A stretch of 64,000 nucleotides of DNA from Anaerolineales bacterium (GTDB lineage: Bacteria > Chloroflexota > Anaerolineae > JAAEKA01): contig JACKBI010000007.1 in the NCBI GenBank assembly GCA_020634615.1, positions 62,001 to 126,000 on the forward strand, read 5' to 3'. Positions 61,001 to 64,000 of the stretch are shown here, piece after piece. The notes beneath the pieces were generated by a model. It saw only the letters and a list, made by a program, of their open reading frames with translations. It was not told where the DNA came from and searched no databases. A program made the position numbers and the translations under genes. Each line of letters starts with the position of its first letter. The stretch's first letter is position 1.

Positions 61001-63518
61001 ACGCGACGTGCCTCAGCCGTTTGTTCCGCCTTCACGGCGTTGTCTCTCTGCACGTTGGCTACTTGTCGCTGGACATTTGCGAAAACCGTCAGCCCGAAGA
61101 GGACCACAATGACCGCCGAAGCGATGTAAACCGTCCGCTGCCAATACTTTGCCCGCTCGCGCACACTGGCCTGCACAAACGAAAACTCAGCCTCGTTGAG
61201 CCATCTGGTGTCGCTCGGCGCCGTCGTGTCAGGAAATAGCACTTGCTTTCCCCAACGAATGCGCCCTGCCAGCCCACTTTGCTTGCCCTTAGTCGGCCAG
61301 AGCGTCTCCTCTACCTGCGGCAGGCGAGGATCGTCATCCCACAGGAGGCCGGATTTCGCATCGGGCGGAGCGTCCTGCCATTCTCTGGCCGACTGCCAGA
61401 GTCGGCGCTGCAAGGGCAGATACTCCTCAGCCTCCTTCTTCCAGGCCAGCAGATTGTCCCACGCCAGCACCAGGGCATCGTGTGCCGGCTCGACATAGGG
61501 ATCGGGGTTACCGTCGCCATTCAGATTATCACGGTCATGCACCAACAGCCTGGCGTCTACCAGTCGGTCAATCACCGTCTTGCTCAGGTCGTTTTCCAGG
61601 TAGTCGAGTTCGCGCTCTGACACCCGGCGCCGGGCCAACTCGCTGCCTTCCACTGACACCATACGCAGCATGGCCCGTTGCATAGCGGTCCTATGAGCTT
61701 CATCGGGCAAACGGCCATACTCCTCGGTGGCCCGATGGCGCAGCGACCCCACTACTCCACCCAAAGCCCCGTAGTCCGCACCAGTCAGGGACCGGTCATC
61801 CCGGTCACTCTGTACATACTTCACGTACAACTCGCTCAAGGTGAAGGAGAGCAGGGGCAGCGCGCCCGGCGTCTGGATCACCTCGTCGATCAGCTTGTCC
61901 ACTAAGTCCGGTGGATCGAAGTACAGTACCTGCGCCGAAGCCGGCCTCTCGATCACCTGCCGCAAGTCGTCGTGACTCATGGGCGGCACGACATAAGAAA
62001 AGGAGGAATTGATGCCGTCGTTTGCAGACTGTGGCTTGGGCGCTTTGTCTGACGCCTTGTCATCTTTGAACAGGGTTGTGTCCGCAAACAGCGGCTCGAA
62101 ATCACCGCGCAAGGTAATGATCAGGCGAAACACATCGGGCTGCCCCTGGATGGCCGCTGCCAGCAAGCGCAGAAAATACTGGTGTTCATCGTCTCGGCAA
62201 AGCGTGACCATCTCCTCGAACTGGTCGATGGTCAGTACCAGCCGTTGGCCGGGATGGACTACAGCCCAACGGGCGACGAACTGCGACAACGCGTCGGCAC
62301 CGTGCGCCAGACTCACTGCATCTTCGCCCGGTTCGACGCGCAACAGCGCTGCTAAGGATTGCACCGGTTGGTCGCCAGGGCGCATCGGGGGAAGGACGTG
62401 ATAGGATTGGTATCCGACATCACCTCCACAACGTGCGGCTTCGGGACTTCGTGCAGTCTGCAATCGTGGCAACACCCCCGCCTTCACCAGGCTCGACTTT
62501 CCCGTCCCCGACGCGCCAAGCACGGCTACGAAGGGCAGTTGATCCACAAGGTCCACTAACCGCGTGATCTCGTCTTCACGTCCGAAAAAGATCTGACTGT
62601 GCTTCTGATCGTACGATTTCAGGCCGCGATAGGGGTTAGCGTCGGCGGTCAAGTCTGGCGCTGGCGGCAGGTTAAGTGGGTGGCCAGGGGCCAGGAAGAT
62701 GAACTCCCCCTTGCGGTGCTTGTTCAGCGGCCATAGGCCGGGTGTTTGCTCGTGATTGGCCTGCACTTCGGCCTGCACCTCCACCTGCTCGCGCAAGAAA
62801 AGGTACAGCTCGGTAGCGGTGATGACGCCATCACCTTTGCCCTTGGGGATCAGATCGGCCTCCCCTTTCTCCAGCGCGTCGAACAAAGCAAGCGCGAATG
62901 GAGAATGCTTGCGGTGGTCGGCCTCGCGCCGGCCCAGTACGTCGCCGCCCAACACGTCCAGCGCCTTCTGGTCGTACGCCGCGGAGTGAGCACTTGCCAG
63001 GCTGGGGAGAGCAGGTAGCGGTCGTAGCGCTCCTTATGAATTACGTCGGGTAGTGCGCCGATTTGGCGAGTGGCGGACCAACGGAACGCGCCGGCAAAAC
63101 AGCAGTCGAGGATGGCCAGCATATGACGACAGGGCAGTTCCGTCAGCCAGGCATGCAGGTCGGTCATGGGCAGCATGCTGGCCGAGTCGTCAGGTCGGGC
63201 GTCTTGAGGCACCAGATAGCCGCGCGGGCCGTCGTCGCCGTCTAGCGCCACGCCGTGGCCGGCAAAGTAGACCAGCAGGCGGTCGTTTTCGCCCAGCCGG
63301 ACTGATAACTCCTCAGTGAAGAGCGCGCGTATTCGCTCCAAAGTGACCGGTTGGCCGATCGCTGGCTCGGTCAGCAGGAGCGTTTCGTAGCCATGCGCGT
63401 CTTGCAGCAGTTCGGCCAGTCGCGTGGCATCGTTGACGGCGGTTGTCAGTCGCGGGATGCCGGTGTCGTAAGCGTCGATTCCGATGATGATTGCCAGCGA
63501 GTGGGCGAAGTTGGTCAT
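58081..63518 (-). pseudogene. Caspase - STAND ATPase - WD40 - TPR giant protein, at least seven frameshifts
   Basis: Start at 63518 (MTNFAHSLAIIIGIDAYDTG). Residues 1-240 are a caspase-like protease with H88 in YFAGHG and C140 in ILDCCFAGAF. A lost T at about 62978 shifts the frame; then YRGLKSYDQKHSQIFFGRED and LGASGTGKSSLVKAGVLPRL give the STAND ATPase, and one span (IASAVIVVLFGLTVFANVQ) follows. An extra G in GGGGG at 60404-60408 breaks the first WD40 blades; further blades lie in three frames (WLATGSTDVTVKLWNM, WLAGPTQDAAIGLWDM, WLATAGADNGVLLWD). EEACYLAGRNLSWTEWQ, a TPR-like region and NPFDAPSLEKIE close it. Intact, it would have about 1800 residues. Confidence 0.75.
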
Positions 63519-63710
63519 GGGTGGGACGTTCCCTTTATCGAACAAAAACCCGCCAGATTTCCCGCTACACACGACGGTTCGTGGTGAGGGCGATTATTGC
63601 ACAAATGCGGTTTCAGAGTCAAAGCGCGATTCAACTCGCACCATTGAAAGTCTACACGACCTCTATTGCCTCCGCCGGCCGCACTATGGTGCTGGCGATT
63701 TCCACCGTCG
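63519..63710. other. Gap upstream of the caspase gene
   Basis: No coding sequence or clear promoter is seen. The genes on both sides run on the minus strand and may share a transcript. Confidence 0.3.
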
Positions 63711-63978
63711 TCAATCAACGTAAACGTCGTCGCTCTCGGCCTCGGCGCCATAGCTGCGGGTGTGGACACGGGCCATCAGGCGGTTGAGGCTGTTGAGGTT
63801 GCGCAGGATGTTGCGCATCGTCGGCGCAAACGTGACCGGCAGCTCGTCCTGCTGCATCAGCGTGGCGTCGGCCTCGTCGGTGCTGACGATCAGCTTGAGC
63901 GTGTCTCGCATCTGCATCGTTAACGCCCTGCTGCCACAGCTTGTCAAGGTACTGATCGAAGACGGTCGGGATGGTCAT
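63711..63978 (-). pseudogene. Small unknown gene upstream of the caspase gene, frameshifted
   Basis: The ATG at 63978 overlaps the preceding stop (ATGA). MTIPTVFDQYLDKLWQQG is read first; the frame then breaks near 63920, and another frame gives MRDTLKLIVSTDEADATLMQ, PTMRNILRNLNSLNRLMARV and a stop at 63711. Joined, it would be a protein of about 85 residues with a beta-strand start and a helical end. The family is unknown. Small genes in this position before caspase/CHAT genes often encode effector-associated adaptor domains, but no specific one is recognised. Confidence 0.45.
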
Positions 63979-64000
63979 TGTTCAGCGCCGATGGTCTCCA
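63975..64000 (-). CDS. C-terminal end of a gene entering from beyond the window
   Basis: Only the last seven codons (ETIGAEQ) and a stop overlapping the next ATG are visible. The four-base overlap suggests an operon with the following small gene. Confidence 0.4.

Overview
The window looks like chromosomal DNA of a member of the Chloroflexota, probably of the Anaerolineae/Caldilineae kind. This is inferred from family resemblance; no search was run. The signs are high GC, secreted proteins with Thr-Pro-rich tails and a hydrophobic 'FLPLI'-type C-terminus, the 'SGSGYTLRGGFWG' secreted motif, a T-box on serS, an mreBCD-mrdA-rodA wall cluster, and many CHAT/caspase/STAND/WD40 proteins.

Layout. 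1-4.6 kb: a partial excisionase-type HTH gene, a TPR lytic transglycosylase lipoprotein, a lipoprotein cytochrome c, a YjbQ protein and a small Gre-domain protein. 4.9-9.05 kb: accessory secreted proteins, several broken, and a deleted STAND/LuxR-type regulator. 9.06-11.25 kb: a serine-decoding block with T-box-controlled serS followed on the same strand by tRNA-Ser(UGA), tRNA-Ser(GCU) and tRNA-Arg(GCG). 11.4-17.2 kb: the cell-shape operon. 17.2-20.1 kb: adenosine deaminase, a HAD nucleotidase and a DppA peptidase. 20.3-24.2 kb: a ruined RHS locus with fragments and a small leaderless HTH gene. 24.3-32.4 kb: a seven-gene fatty-acid beta-oxidation operon ending in etfB-etfA. 32.6-39.1 kb: plus-strand mutL, desaturase, methyltransferase, zinc-ribbon protein, histidine phosphatase and MscS channel. 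39.1-46.8 kb: a LysM protein, three large multi-spanning membrane proteins and a Nudix hydrolase. 46.8-64 kb: an accessory island with an intact CHAT-STAND-TPR protein of 1286 residues, surrounded by decayed genes: a caspase-STAND-WD40-TPR giant, an alpha/beta hydrolase, a CBM/SH3 protein and an O-antigen ligase.

Three patterns cut across gene boundaries. First, four genes (614, 24057, 32645, 46805) have a -10 hexamer exactly six bases before the start codon, so their mRNAs are predicted to be leaderless. Second, gene ends and gaps repeatedly carry a fold-back made of a degenerate short tandem repeat, a spacer and its reverse complement. The repeat unit differs from site to site but the architecture is the same, and two of these overlap stop codons. 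Third, frameshifts and nonsense codons are confined to the accessory blocks (5-9, 20-24 and 46.8-64 kb); I see none in the 37 kb of housekeeping genes between 9.6 and 46.8 kb outside the 20-24 kb RHS block. This favours real gene decay over uniform sequencing error, although local assembly quality in the last 12 kb should be checked.
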